Assembly: GCA_964017195.1 (NCBI GenBank)
Contig: OZ024898.1
Coordinates: 936,001 to 1,000,000, forward strand
Source: Siderastrea radians
Lineage: Eukaryota; Cnidaria; Anthozoa; Scleractinia; Rhizangiidae
Length of the DNA stretch: 64,000 nucleotides
Reading direction: 5' to 3'
Under the pieces are notes generated by a model. The model saw only the letters and a list, made by a program, of their open reading frames with translations. It made no database searches and was not told the origin of the DNA. How positions within the stretch are numbered: position 1 is the first letter of the stretch; every line of letters begins with the position of its first letter. The translations under genes were made by a program, and so were the position numbers. This document shows positions 46,878 through 59,800 of the stretch, piece by piece.

Positions 46878-48518
46878 TAAAAGTGTTCCAGTGAATCAAT
46901 GTTAATAAGACTCAAAACTAAAATTGGTCACATCGTCAAGCACGCATGTTTAGTGTTTTACAAAAATCTATCGAGCCGTTCTTAAGATTTTCGCAAAAGC
47001 GCTCAAATTAAAAAATTACCACAAAATTATTACGCGAATGATCTTAGGAAAACAAGTCGTTCTCGAGATCGCGAACACCAGTTTCAACAAAACTTTCTAG
47101 GCGTAAAATAGTAAGTAAAAGACACATTTTAACAGTATTTACTAGCCATTTCATCAAAGCGTTGATTATTTTTCGGTGCATTTACTATTACTGGGCAAAA
47201 ACTAAGGTTGAAAATGTTTTTGCGATTTACTTCAAAACAAACATACAGAATTTTGTTGTTGTTGTATATTTTGTTTGCCATACACCACAGTTTAAGATGC
47301 TGGTATTTGCTTTTCGAAGCGAAATCTGGATTGTGCAAAATTTCAATTTTACTGTTTTCTAGGATTTTTGTTTATCGTTGTCATGGAAATATCGATTTTT
47401 ACAAAATGTAAACCACGCTAAAGTTCAATCCAAAACCAACAAGTATTGCAAATTTCACGTAGATCTGACAAGGAGAAGACTGTCTAAGAGCCGATTCAAA
47501 AAGTTCGGTATGGTCCCAAAAAAACTGTATCGAAACACCTTAAGATTTTTATTGAGCAAGGTGCAAGTAATTTACGGAATATTTCGAGGATTTGGCGCTC
47601 ATTTTACTTGTGAATTAACATACCCTGCTGCAGGCGTTCAGATTGTTGTGTGCGGAGAAGTGTCGTTCGAAGAAAAAAGTATTGAAAGTAAAAAGTAATG
47701 ATAAGCTGAAATAAGCACACGAACCAAAAAACAACAAAACAAAATAAAACAAAAACCGAGCGTTTCCAAATGCAGGTTTGCGCTGTACCTCCTCCCGTTC
47801 TCCACAAACTAAAAGCGTATTCCTAAGGGTCTTTTATTCATGAGTTATATTTGAGAAGCAGGGAGTAAAATACGCGTCTTTGCGGGCAGGTCGCTGGTCT
47901 CGCGGAAACCGATGCGTGGGATAGAAAAACCTAAAAATTAGCTTCTCTTTTGCGTGAACAAAAGTTTGTAATTATTTATGTTGTATATGAAGTAGTAATT
48001 TGGATTGTGTAAGCCACAGGAAACAATTTTGCTAAAAAGAGAACCGGTGAAGTGTTGGGATAAACTGTGACTGCAAGCAGTCGTTCTTTTTTTTTCCAAA
48101 TTTCTTTTTTTTGGAGTGCGAAGAGATCGCGAGAAGATCGAAGCGTGCGAGAGGCGAAGCCGCGAGTAGCGCAGGCGCGAAAGAGGTCCTATTTCAGTTA
48201 TTTCCTCCCTCTCCCTAACCCTTGCTTGTTTTTATTGATTTGCATAATTTCTACATTTCCGCACGTGCGAAGGATCTGAAGAAAAACAGGATTACTGATT
48301 GCAATCTGGAGTAAACTGGGGGAGTGGGGTTGGGGTAACCTTGCAATGGATTTGTACAGGATTTGTATCAGACTCACGCAGGGGAGGGGGGAGAGTGCTA
48401 ATAGGGATTACTAGTCAGTCGGTAGTTTGAGGCGAAAGTAGTTTGGATGAGAGTGAAGCGAGGTGCAAGGGGTGTTATGCTAAAGTTCGTTCATTTCCCA
48501 CGACCCTTCCCATAACAC
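46878..48518. other. Intergenic sequence, nothing recognised
   Basis: Frames at 47378-47698 and elsewhere lack domain or splice support. AT-rich. Confidence 0.4.
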
Positions 48519-48598
48519 ACTGAGTTGATAAGGTAAATTGGCCACCTTAAAGAGATTTCAATCTGTTTACGGTGGCCAATTTACCTTATCAACTCAGT
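48519..48598. repeat. Perfect 28-bp inverted repeat, 24-nt loop
   Basis: Arms 48519-48546 and 48571-48598 are exact complements (ACTGAGTTGATAAGGTAAAT... and its reverse). Could form a strong hairpin in RNA or DNA. Confidence 0.9.
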
Positions 48599-48661
48599 TG
48601 ATGAATCCAAGTTTTGTGTTTGACGTCCCCACGGACGCAGCACCACAGTTCCTTTAGAAAC

Positions 48662-48926
48662 TACCGTATTTTCTCACTTGAACGCCCCTGGTGTTTATTT
48701 CAAACTTGGCATGGTGGACCCGGCGTTTCTTTGAATCAGCAGTTTATTTTGGCCCGTCATTTTTTAGAAAGGGTTATTATTCGTTTTTCTTGGCAGCCGT
48801 GTATCTTGCCCTTAAAATCTTAAGTTTATTATACAACAAATAAACATCTGAGGGGCTTACTTACAATTCCCTCTTTTATACCCGGTGCTTATTCGCGGCC
48901 CGGCGGTTAATCGAGAAAATACGGTA
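48662..48926. mobile_element. 265-bp MITE with TACCGTATTTTCTC ends
   Basis: Perfect 14-bp terminal inverted repeat TACCGTATTTTCTC / GAGAAAATACGGTA. No coding capacity. Confidence 0.75.
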
Positions 48927-49224
48927 ACCACCTTCCCATAACACCCGGGGCACCCGGCTTCACTCGCATCCAAACTCCTCCCGCCCTAACGACTTGATAC
49001 AAGTCAGAAGGTAAAATCAGATGAAAAATATGTACCTCGAGGTACGTTTTTCCATACTTTGTACTTTATGTTCTCTGCTTCTGAATAAATGATCTTATTT
49101 TTTTAGGCGTGTCTTTTTGTTACGTCTATTTTAATAAGTGTCCGTCCCATTTCCTTAAGCGCAACCAGGAGCTCCTGGCGCAACTTCTTTCCAAACAGCT
49201 ATTCGTGGTTCAGATTCTCTTAAA

Positions 49225-49300
49225 AAGATATATTCAAGTTAATAATAATAATAATGATAATAGTATTAATAATAATAAGAAGAAGAAGAAGAAGAAGAAG
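49225..49300. repeat. (AAT)n and (AAG)n microsatellites
   Basis: Adjacent imperfect AAT and perfect AAG arrays. Confidence 0.9.
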
Positions 49301-49499
49301 TTACCTTAATCAAAAGCAAAGCAAAGCGTAGATGCTGATCTGGAATATTCTTAATGAGCAAGAAAACTCCAATCGACTTAATTTTTATCAGTAAGGAGAG
49401 CGGTCGAAACGTCGTGAATTTTTACCGTTAGTTTTTATTGTCAATCGACTTAATTTTTAAATATAAAACGTTTTGAGTCAGTTTTATCCCAAATCCTAA

Positions 49500-49745
49500 G
49501 CTTATTACTATTTTGCCAAAGGTTTTTGTTCTTCCAAAAGGTCGTAAAGTGCCAAAAAGTTACTTGCAAGACCAAACGTTTCGGACTTAGCCGTTCATCA
49601 GTGGCATATAAACGATTTTTGAATTGCGCAATTCAAAAATTCAAAACTGAGAACTTTTGCTCATCATTTGTCTGTTTTTTGTTCTTCTGCATGCTTCGTA
49701 TATGTTCTCATTTAAATTCAAAATAAACCTTATCTTACCTCAATC
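49500..49745 (-). mobile_element. Penelope-like UTR relic with hammerhead-like core
   Basis: Minus strand contains CTGATGA (49601-49595), a weak short stem and GAAAC, followed by GTTTGG. Resembles 27343-27366 in position within a repeat but is more decayed. No coding sequence left. Confidence 0.35.
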
Positions 49746-50057
49746 GTTGCGGTTTGTCGTCATTGTGCCTCTAAACGGCGAATATGAGCAATTTCCTGGG
49801 TATTGCGGTAGTTAAAATTTATACCTGGCTCCAGACCTGCGATAGAGACGTGCAGAGGCGGTTAGTGACGTCGACACTCGCGAGGGAATCACGCGCACGA
49901 CGCGATCGCACGAAAAGTGACAGAAAGTGCACTCCCACATTTCAACTCATAAAACCGGTGGAAACAGGCAGAGCTACCTCAAACGAAATAGCTTGTCCCC
50001 AACAAAGGAATCTTCACACTCTGTCAGTCGCACACGAACCCACACGGACGGAGCCCA

Positions 50058-50280
50058 TCCGGGTTCCTGTAGCATGATGCGACTGAGAGTATTACTACTC
50101 CCCCCTGGATGGGATGCTAGTCCATCGCAGGGTTGCCCCCAGCAGTATGTCGCCAGCACCCATTTATACACCTGTGGGGGAAAGTTTCTTGTCTGAGGAA
50201 ACAGCATGATGGCAGGGACTGGGCGTCGAACCACCGACCTTCAGATCTGAAGTCCAACTCTAAACACATCTGATAACCTA
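50058..50280 (-). mobile_element. tRNA-derived SINE copy 2
   Basis: Minus-strand copy of 34783-34930 with full body: GGTTCGACGCCCAGTCCCTG (minus strand), 'tcctcagacaagaaactttc', 'tgggatgctagtccatcgca' (plus strand). Directly abuts the 5' end of the LINE at 50281. Confidence 0.75.
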
Positions 50281-53240
50281 TAGGGACATCAGTAAGCTTG
50301 ACAAAGAGGCATTCATCACTTCACTTGAAGAAGCTCCCTGGGGCTGCGCTTTTGTGTTTGACGAGACGGACGGCGTTGTCGACGCGTGGTACATGACATT
50401 TAAGAGTGTTATTGATGAATACCTCCCAGTCAAACAAAAGCGCGTGAAACGCGAGGTGCAGCCTAAATTATTTACTAGTGACATTTCTCGTGAAATCAAA
50501 GAGCGTGACAAACTTCTAAACAAAGCCCACAAGAGCCAATTAGAGTCTGACTGGAGTGTGTTCAAGCAAGCGAAAAACGAAGTCACCAACCTGATTAGGA
50601 ACACCAAGCAAGCGTACTTTAAGGATAAATTTTTCAAATATAAGAACAATAATAGAAAGCTCTGGAACTTGACCGAATGCCTGTCCAAGAATGATCAGGA
50701 AAAGCAGTTTGGAATCAAGAATCTGACAAAAATGATGAAAATATCCGCCGATAAAAACACCACCGCGGAGATATTAAACAATTTCTTTATTGACCAGCCT
50801 TAGGGTGCGTTTCTTTGGGAAAATCCAAATCCCGATTCTTGTATCCAAAAACGGATTTTGCGTTTCTTTGCCTAAATCCGAAAATGGATTAATCACGGAT
50901 TAGTGATCTGAAGAATCCACACTCCGAGTGGATACATCAGATCAAATCTAAATCCGGATTTTTAGGATTCATGATCCATGCGTTTCTTTGGGGGACGGAT
51001 CCGAAAATAGTACATCTGTCAAGCGGTCTTCCATGCAAATTTACTGGTCTCGCCATATTTTCTCTCGATCTTGCGTGACAAAACATTCGATCGTGAAAAA
51101 GAAAATTCATGTGATTATTCCGTTCCGTATATTTGAAAAGTTTTCTCCAAAAGTACAGACAGAAGCATTGACACGTCAGGATAACTTCATTTGTGTACCA
51201 TTTCTGTAATTCAGGGACCAGATTTTGCTAACTGTGAACGCAAATAGCGAGTTCACTTAAATTATTTGTATTCCATTCTAGTTGAATTCTAGGGCAGTAC
51301 GAGAGAAATATCGTTCTGACATTTATATTGCGTGCCTCCAGCCTGTCTTGTCATGACAAAAAAATCCTTTTTCGGATTTTGCGTTTCTTTGGTGTCGAAG
51401 AATCCATATGATCTGGGATCACAAATCCGTTTTCGGATTTTCCCAAAGAAACGCACCCTTAAGAAATTGGTTACGGCACTTCGTAACAAAACTCTGTCGG
51501 ATTCTTTGTCTACAATTACACGGGGCAGCACCAGTGAGTTAGAGATTCCACCTATCACTCATAAGGGAGTAGCAGAGCTACTTTTATCTATCCCTGCGCA
51601 CAAGGCAACTGGCGACGATGGTACTAGCGCTAAGTTGCATTGCTGCACCTGCCATTGTCCCCTCTCTTACCAAGTTGTTAAACCATCGCTTGCGTACGAA
51701 AACTTTTCCAAACGCCTGGAAAGTTGCAAGGGTCACACCCTTTTTAAAAGGAAACGGGAACAGGAACGATAAAAGCAATTACAGACCGATATCAGTGTTA
51801 CCGGTACTATCAAAACTTTTGGAGAAACACATCTGTGATCACCTGTGGAAATTCCTGAGTGAAAATGGTTTACTTCACAGTGTCCAGTCTGTCTTCAGAA
51901 AAACATTCTCCACTGAAACGGCTCTGATACAACTTGTGGACCAGATTTTATTTGATCTTGACAGTGACCAAGTAACCGGTCTCCTCTTTGTAGACTACAA
52001 AAAGGCGTTTGATCTCATTGACCATCACCTGTTGTTAAAAACGCTCGCGACGATCGGTGCGGGCGAGGATTATCTGCCTTTATTTACTGATTACATGAGT
52101 GGCCGTAAGCAATACGTAAACATTGATGGATGTCATTCTAGTAGAAGAGACATTAGTTTGGATGTACCTCAGGGTAGCCTACTGGGTCCCGTATTGCTTC
52201 TCATATATTCAGTAACGACGTACCCTCGGCACTACAGGACACTGTAGCAGACATATATGCTGATGATACTACAATCAGTTATTCCACTGATTACATAGTA
52301 GGACCCCAGGCTGTCATTGATGGTCTCCAGTAGGATTTGAACAGACTACGGAAATGGTCAGATGACAATAAGATGATTCTTAATGAAACGAAGACCAAAG
52401 CAATGCTCGCTACGGGTAAACGGCTTGAAAAAACACTGGGGCACCAGCAGTTACAAGTTAAATTTAATGCTACTCACTTAAACAAGTAAATAGACAAAAA
52501 CTGCTGGGAGTCAAAATTGACTGCAAACTGTCCTTCGATGACCATATCGATGACCTCTGTAGGAAGCTCTCTCAGCACATTGCTGTGCTGAGTAGAATTA
52601 AGAAATTTCTTTCTCTTCGACAGCGGATAGCATATTACAACGCGATTATCAAGCAAGCAATGCTCTTTGCCTCCACGGTGTGGTCGTCGTGTTCTCTTGG
52701 GAATTTACAGAGGGTCTTTCGCCTCCAGAAGCGAGCTGCGCGCGTTATCCTTGACGCTGACATGCGAGCGAATAGTGTCGAACTTTTCCAGAAATTGAAT
52801 TGGCTTCCATTTCACCTCGAGGTGAAAGTGAATATTTGTATACAAGTGTACAAACGCATCAACGAACAAAGCCTATCCTACATGAAGGAACTCTTAGTAC
52901 TAAATTGAGACATTAATGATAGAAATAGTCGATATGGCTCTTTAAACTTGGCCTGCCCTCGTTTTAAACGAGAATCTGAAGGAGGGCGATCATTTAGCGT
53001 GAGAGCAGCTAGATTTTGGAAACTCTTCCTAATTTCTTAAAAGCGAAAGTGTACATAGTTTTAAAAAGAGCCTAATTGATTTTGATGCATCTAGTTTTTA
53101 AGGACATTCTTCACCACCATTTTATTCTTAGAACTTGTAAATTGTACATTTATCGCGTATGTCAATTTCTATTAGTTTGAGGGCCGCACGTTTATCAGTT
53201 TTTACTGATAATTATTATAATTATTATTATTATTTGATTA

Positions 53241-53273
<33 letters not shown>

Positions 53274-53275
53274 GA
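50281..53275 (+). mobile_element. Second non-LTR (LINE) retrotransposon, 5'-truncated and split
   Basis: Frames encode the linker (WYMTFKSVIDEYLPVKQKRV, KRDKLLNKAHKS-like basic stretch) and then RT: NYRPISVLPVLSKLLEKHI, GLLFVDYKKAFDLIDHHLLL, LDVPQGSLLGPVLLLIY, YADDTTISYSTDY at about 52257-52290 (after a frameshift), and a thumb/C-terminal region to the stop at 52908. Motifs fit the Jockey/CR1/L2 group. Interrupted by a MITE (50803-51458), several stops and frameshifts. Ends in a (ATT)n tail at about 53209-53273. Confidence 0.88.
50803..51458. mobile_element. Harbinger-like MITE inside the LINE
   Basis: 656 bp. 24-bp perfect inverted ends (GGGTGCGTTTCTTTGGGAAA...), with TTA target duplications at 50800-50802 and 51459-51461. 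A 3-bp TWA target and GGG-initial ends are the PIF/Harbinger pattern. Internal repeats of GCGTTTCTTTG. No transposase. Confidence 0.85.
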
Positions 53276-54115
53276 GGAGCCAGCGCGCTAGCGCGTCAGC
53301 GGAGCTCCATTGCTAAGGAAATTTGGTAATCTATCAAGCCAAAAAATTTTGGTAGTGACGTAGTAGTCACGTGACCGTCCGTCCGTACATCCGCACGTCC
53401 GTCCGTCCGCACCACAGGACTACCAATACACTTCCTACACTGGATAGAACCCTGTGGGGAATCCCGTGTGTTTTCGGCGCGAAATCGCATGTTGACCCGC
53501 GTTGTAGCAAAACAAGCAAAGACAACAAAAGTCAAAAACAAATTTGTTAGTGGAAAAAAAAAGGTCAAAAGAACACTCAGTTGTCTTTTTGGTGGAAGGG
53601 GAAAAGTTCAATCTAGGCGAAAGAAATTCGGCGATAAAGTTCAGGCAAAAAGTTCAAATTTTTTCGCAGCGGTTTCGACGCCAAATATAGCAGAGCTAGT
53701 GCTTTTTGGTTTTTTCTGTCCACAACCATGGTTTTTACGGCGTTTCGAACACATTTTGCCAGGAAAAACACCAGCATTTTCATGCTGATAGGCAGCTTGT
53801 CACGAAGAAAGAAATAAGTATTAAAATTAACTACGAAAACAATGTCAAACGCCCATGGCCTAGTGGACTAGTTACCGGCATCTCACGCCGACGAGCCGGG
53901 TTCGACATTCAGCGGAAGCAAAAATTTTTTTCTTTTTTTTTCTTTGGGTTTTTTTTTTTAATAAAACGACTTGGATGAGAGTATTTTCACAAATTAATAA
54001 CTGCCAGCAAAAACAAAACAAAAAAACAAAACAAAAAACAAAAGCAAAAAACAGACAAAACAAAAAGGGGGCTCCGCTTTTAGGCTTGGCTAAATCTATA
54101 TATTATTATTATTAA
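53270..54115. repeat. Composite repeat with a tRNA-like head
   Basis: Starts AGAGGAGCCAGCGCGCTAGCGCG and ends in GGGGGCTCCGCTTTTAGGCT, followed by (ATT)n. Inside, 53850-53925 has box A-like ATGGCCTAGTGGACTAG and box B GGTTCGACATTC, typical of a tRNA-derived SINE. Confidence 0.55.
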
Positions 54116-54956
54116 CCGACGAAGTCGAGTTAGAGCAGTCGTGTCAAGAGCGTCGACTGGTTTGGTCGGTCAAAATACGTCGTGTAAGGTTCACAAGGTG
54201 TGTATTTCGCTATGGCCCACGGGATGGGGTGACGTGAGAACAAGAGCGGACGAGTCGCCATCTTAAATTGGCAGGTCAAGAAAGGTGACGGAGGCTTGGT
54301 GGAAGATTTGCTTCGACTTTGTTGTGGTATAATTTTGTGCTGACCTCTGAACATATAGAGAAGAAGTTGTACACAGACATCGATTAGTACACACACGCAC
54401 GCACGATAGGACAAGGGTCCACATAAAAAGTATCGTAGATATAGAAGCACACGTACCGCCGAGCAGTGTTGGCTTTGGACGGACTAAAATATCTGCAATA
54501 CTAGTGAAAGAAAGCAAGGAGGACTGATAATAACAGGAGGTGAAGTCCAGTGGCACTGTTGATGCTGGTGGGACCAAAGTGTTGCTGAGGCATCGTAAGG
54601 ATAGATAAATGTTACGAGAGGAAAATTCCGGCGTATGTTGTTGTGGTTATGTTTAATACTTGGAAAGTATCTAGCTGCCGACGTTATGAAAGGTTATTGG
54701 CAGGTGGGAAATGAATTACTACACGAGGCTGGATCTTCTTGGATAGTATAAGCGGCACAGAAGGATATACCAGTTAATCTTTTTAATTTTTCTGCTTTAC
54801 TTTTGATTTTGAACCGATTTGTTCGATTTTAGAGTTCGAGACACTGACTTGCTGACTCCGGAAGAGCAAACCGAATTTAACGATTACGTCTTAAGACATG
54901 TTTTAACGTGTTTGAGATAAAGCGACGACTTCGCTTTTTTACTAATTTCTCCAGAT

Positions 54957-55500
54957 TCTGACGGCGTGTTTGTCTTAATCGATAACCTGTTTTTATAGTG
55001 CCATATTCACAACAGTATATAAATACATCGCTCACAACTCTCGGTAACGGCAGGTTCAGTTGTGGACAAAATCTAGCTTTAAAGTTTAATTTTAATTCAA
55101 CAAAATATTCAAAGTGATAAGACAGATGAGCTGAGTCATCACATTTTAAACATTACGTCGTTCGGTAACGCGAAAGACAAAATACTGTCACAATTTTCGT
55201 CACGCCGGTTAGCACGTTGAGATTCTGACGATGTGTTTGTCTTTAACGATAATCATGCTTTTGTAGTGCCCCATTCACAACAGTATATAAATACATCGCT
55301 CACAACTCTCGGTAAAAGCATGTTCAGTTGTGGACAAATTTATATCGACATTTAATTTTTTAGTTTAATTTAACAAAATTAAATATTCAAAGCGATAAGA
55401 CAGATGAGCTGAGTCATCAGATTTTAAACATTACGTCATTTGGTAACCCAAAGGGCAAAATACTGTCACAATTTTCGTTACGCCAGTTAGCACGGCACGT
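54957..55500. repeat. Two tandem copies of a 265-bp unit
   Basis: Copies 54957-55209 and 55222-55500 share 'atacatcgctcacaactctcg', 'agacagatgagctgagtcat' and 'tttaaacattacgtc'. A third, more distant copy is at 16890-17210. Confidence 0.85.
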
Positions 55501-56267
55501 AGAGCCAAGTAAAAACATTTATCGAGGGTGGAGTGGGTCAAAACGACTGGTAAATGCCTATAGTGCGCTTTCTTGTAACCTGTACGATAGAGCATAGCAA
55601 TGATTTATTTCGTATTTGCATTCACAATTTGGCTTAAGAAGCCCTTGACATGATTAAAGGAAACTGTGCACAAAGTGTGGTTCCCAGGCGTGGGGAAAAG
55701 TTCAATTCTTTTGGGCTGCGGGTGCCCATGCTGATCAATCGTAAAGATGTGGTGACTTTTATATTGGGAATTTATCGCCCATTTTTTGGAATGCGTCTGT
55801 TTTGAGAATTGTAATGTTTTTTTTGTTCAGGGTTTTGAGGAAGACCGACCAAAAGACAGCGAAAAATGATCTTGAGTGAAGAATGCATGAGGTCATTGGC
55901 GTAGTCTGTGGGGCTATGTTAGGTGAGGAGAGGGTGAATAATTCAGTTGACCTCCTTTCCAGGGTATTGGTGGCCTTTTCAGTTGGTCAAATTTCAGCGT
56001 TAGTTACAGTGGCGCACTTTTGCTGCAACTTGCTGTTACAGATGCTTGAATGTTATTAAACCTTCAGTCACGCACGCTGCGCTTGCTTTCTTTTCGAGAC
56101 GAACCAACAATTCGTCGGTTCTGCACGCATTGCGGGCCTATGTTTATTATAACGCGCTAACCACCACTGCACCACCGCGCCCCCACGCTCTCTGTCAAGT
56201 CTTTGTTACACTGAATAGCTACAAACAGTTGACGATGATGGCGCTAATCATCATGCACGATTCCTAA

Positions 56268-56491
56268 AGCGGCCTTCACACGTCAAACTGATATTGGCCA
56301 ACTCATGTTGGCAAACTCAAATTGGTGTGTGTGAACGACACAAAAACATGTTGGTGAACTGTTGACGACAAATAGAACTTGTCTCTATTCTTGCCAACTT
56401 TTCGCCAACATGTTGTTGCGTCGTTCACACACACCCATTTGAGTTTGCCAACACGAGTTGGCCAACATTAGTTTGACGTGTGAAGGCCGCT
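56268..56491. mobile_element. 224-bp MITE with long inverted arms
   Basis: Ends AGCGGCCTTCACACGTCAAA and its complement. Arms continue through TTGGCCAAC and AACTCAAATTGG to the centre, so nearly the whole element can fold. Lies about 330 bp upstream of the cyclophilin start. Confidence 0.85.
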
Positions 56492-56821
56492 CAAGAAACT
56501 CAACGAAATGTTTGCGCTCAGCTCTGTTTTTCACTTCCCGCTTGGCTAGAAGTGCACTCTGAATTTGCCTGAAAGAGAGCACTTTCTCTACCTACCCCTC
56601 CCTCAAACCCTTGGGCGTCGAGTTATTATTTGATTGACAGCTATTGTTATTGGCACCAATGAAAACTCACCAATGTTAAAAGCCTAGGGGTGGTCCGCAG
56701 CATTTTCAGGGCATCACTGCACACGTGCCTTTCGGAAGAAGTCTTTCACTTCTGCCCTTCCCTTACAAAAGCTACTCTGGCGAGACTTTTCTTTACGTTT
56801 TGTCGGTTTGCAAGCACAGCA

Positions 56822-56890
56822 ATGTCGAGAGCAAGGGTGTTTATGGACATTACCGCTGATGGTAAACCGTTAGGACGTATTGTCATTGAA
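56822..56890 (+). CDS. PPIA: PPIA exon 1
   Basis: ATG to GTAAGT donor, phase 0. Encodes residues 1-23 ([20 protein letters not shown]...). Confidence 0.95.
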
Positions 56891-59800
56891 GTAAGTTCAT
56901 AAAACCATCTTTTCATTGTGATTGTTGATTTGACAGTTGATCGACTTGTTCGCCATCCAGCGCAATTGACCATAAATTTTACTTTGCTAATTTTTGTTTT
57001 GTGTTGTCTTTCACAGCTCAGACCTGACGTTGTTCCCAAGACAGCAGGTCTGTTTAGTTTCTTTGCTCTTTCTTGGTACTTTTTTTTCTTGAAATCTTGC
57101 AAAGCAATGTTCAGACAAAGTTGTACATGCAAATGTTGGAAGTAATTTCACTCGATACGAACCAGCATGCACGCAATCTTATTAGTCGCCTTTCAACATT
57201 CTCTTTTAACTCTTTAATTTCATCAGTTGCAAGCATTTTAAAGTTCCCTAATTTTTTAAGAGAGACGACGTTCTACGCGTAGGCTTGTTATTATTTTGAG
57301 ATTTCGACCTCCCGATCTAATTTATGGAGCGAATGGTGCGAATTTTGCATTCTCGAAGACTTCCGCTCAAAGCACTTACTATTCTCTGGGTTAATTTTCA
57401 ATCTTGCTATTTCGTTGAAAAGTTCCCCGGAAGAAGAAAAAAGTACAGTGAAAGCATTAAGAGAATAATTCTCTTATTGCAAATGACAGTGTCATCTGTA
57501 TGCTGAAGAAGCTAAAAAATTCGCTCGCGTGCCTCCAGAGACCTTTATATCCACAGCGATGCTCTTCATTCATAATTGTGCAATCTCGCAATAAGCTTGA
57601 AAATGCTCCGAGGCAATTCCAGTAACAAAAGTTTAGATGATAAGCATTGATATTTCGAATGCAGTTGACTGGCCAGGTCATTACCACCTTGACCTGGTGG
57701 TAAATGCTGGAGAATGTTGCTAAGATTTCTTATTATACCCCGAAAAAGTTCCTAGACTAAAAAAACTGAACCCCAAAAAGTCCAACAGCTCAGAACATAA
57801 CCTAAAGAAAGTCATTTTTGAGAATTTCAGAAAATCGTAAAACTTACTGAAAATAACAAACAACAATTATCAAACAAGCAGCAGTTAGGTATACACTTAA
57901 ATTTTTCCTTAGTATTAGGCCATCCTCTTTTCTTATTTGGCTGGTGTTGTCCGACCAACCCAAATTGTCGCGTTTTCAAAGAAAAAAATTTGTTATGAGG
58001 AAGGTAATGATGTAGTCAAACATTTTTTCACCTTTAATCTGAAAAATAAACATTGGTTTTGCAATTACAGATTTATTAACGACATTTCTTAAAGATGAAT
58101 ACCAATTTCAACCAAAACCACCACATCGATCTTGTCTCCCTCAACCTCCATTACTGCCATGTTGATTTTCTAACCACATCTTGTTATTTCCAGGCTCAAC
58201 GGCAATGATGCTAGGGTACCAGGCCTCTTAGTTCCAGACTTCTCCTGATTTTTTGGGGGGCCTTTCTTTTAATCCAACCAACCAACCCAAAATCAGGAAA
58301 CTCATTTGATGCTAAGCGAAAAAAGGGGGGGGGGGCTTAAAATTTTGCTGTTAATTTATGCCTGAGGAACCGTTGGAAAATTTTGAGCTGAGAAAATGCA
58401 CAAAGTACTTAAAAATGCTTGGACTGCCTCAAAGATCACTTCTTTTGTTGAAATGATTTTACTGACTGGGGATACTTTTGACTAAACTTGCACACTGTCT
58501 TCCTGACTCTGAGATTCAGTATTTTAAAACACTGAGGTTTCAAGACTTGGTGATATTTTGCAAAGTCTCGTCATTGTTGATAGACCCTTCTACACTTCTT
58601 GTATATAAAACACACACGATTTGGGTTTCTACACCACCATTGCCAATATGGCAACGATGGGGTCTTGTAATACCTGGCTTTTTTCCTTTCATATTCTTTT
58701 TTGTTTTTTAGCGGTCACTTAACCCAGTCTTCCGGTCTTCGCTGGGCCAAACAAATGCTCGTTGCAAACTTTTGGTAAATTTAAGCATTGTCTTCAGTCA
58801 TTTCACGTCAATGCACCAAAATTTTCATGAAAGTCAGTGTAGAAAATAGCTAGGGAGTAGTGGCTTAAAAATCCCTTCGACAAGAGCAAGGACAAAGATG
58901 CCAGCAAGCTTTGAACAGCACCGATTCAATCTTGTTATTTTTATGGGTTACTTGACCTGAGCTTCCGGTTTTCACTCTGCCAAACAAGGTGAAATATTCA
59001 GCAGTGAAATGCAAGCATTTTTTGGCAATTTTGCTTTGCTTTGCCAAAATCTTAACGAAAATTAGTGTAGAAAAGTCCAAGGAATTCAATGGAGTTAACT
59101 TCTCTTCAGTGAGAGCACACTTACCATCAGGCAACTGTTCTATTCTTCTTTCAGAGAACTTTCGTGCACTGTGTACTGGTGAGAAAGGATTTGGTTACAA
59201 GGGAAGTTCGTTCCATCGAATCATTCCAGGTTTTATGTGCCAGGTAAGTTTCTGGTGTATTAAAATTTAAACCCCAGTAGTGATAAGCATCTTATTTCCT
59301 TTTCTAATTAATATCAATGAATTTTTGAACATGCAGTTCACGAGAATTGAAGGAAATAATCCCCAAAGATGAATTGCCAATGTTCAAAGAACTTCACCCA
59401 CCTTCAACTACAACAAATTTAGGGAGATCAGCAAGGAGAATTTTTAAGTTAATATTTAGTCTCACAGGGTTGCATATAAACCTGATGCAGAGTGGCAGTT
59501 AACTATGAATGCTAAGGTCAATCCAAAAAATGTTGACCTTCTAGCATACAAATCTGAATGGTCTTAGCCACTTAATGATTCCATCCAGACTCTAACTCTA
59601 GATGTGCAGTTCAATAAACAGAACTGCAGTAGGAGTGGGGCTAAGATTTCGAACAGCTTGAATTTTGTTTATCAAAGGCGCTAGCAGAAAATGTGGGTCA
59701 CATTGTTAACTAAACGGGATTTTTGGACAGAAAGTGAAGAAAAATCAATTCTATGAGTTAAAATGCTAGAAATTGGCCTGTGGTAGTGCTTCTGATTGGT

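Noticed and set aside
47378..47698. 106-residue frame
   Set aside because: Basic, no recognised motif, AT-rich intergenic context.
49385..49415. Ninth hammerhead-like block (GGAGAGCGGTCGAAACGTC)
   Set aside because: The CUGANGA half is missing, so the core is not supported.
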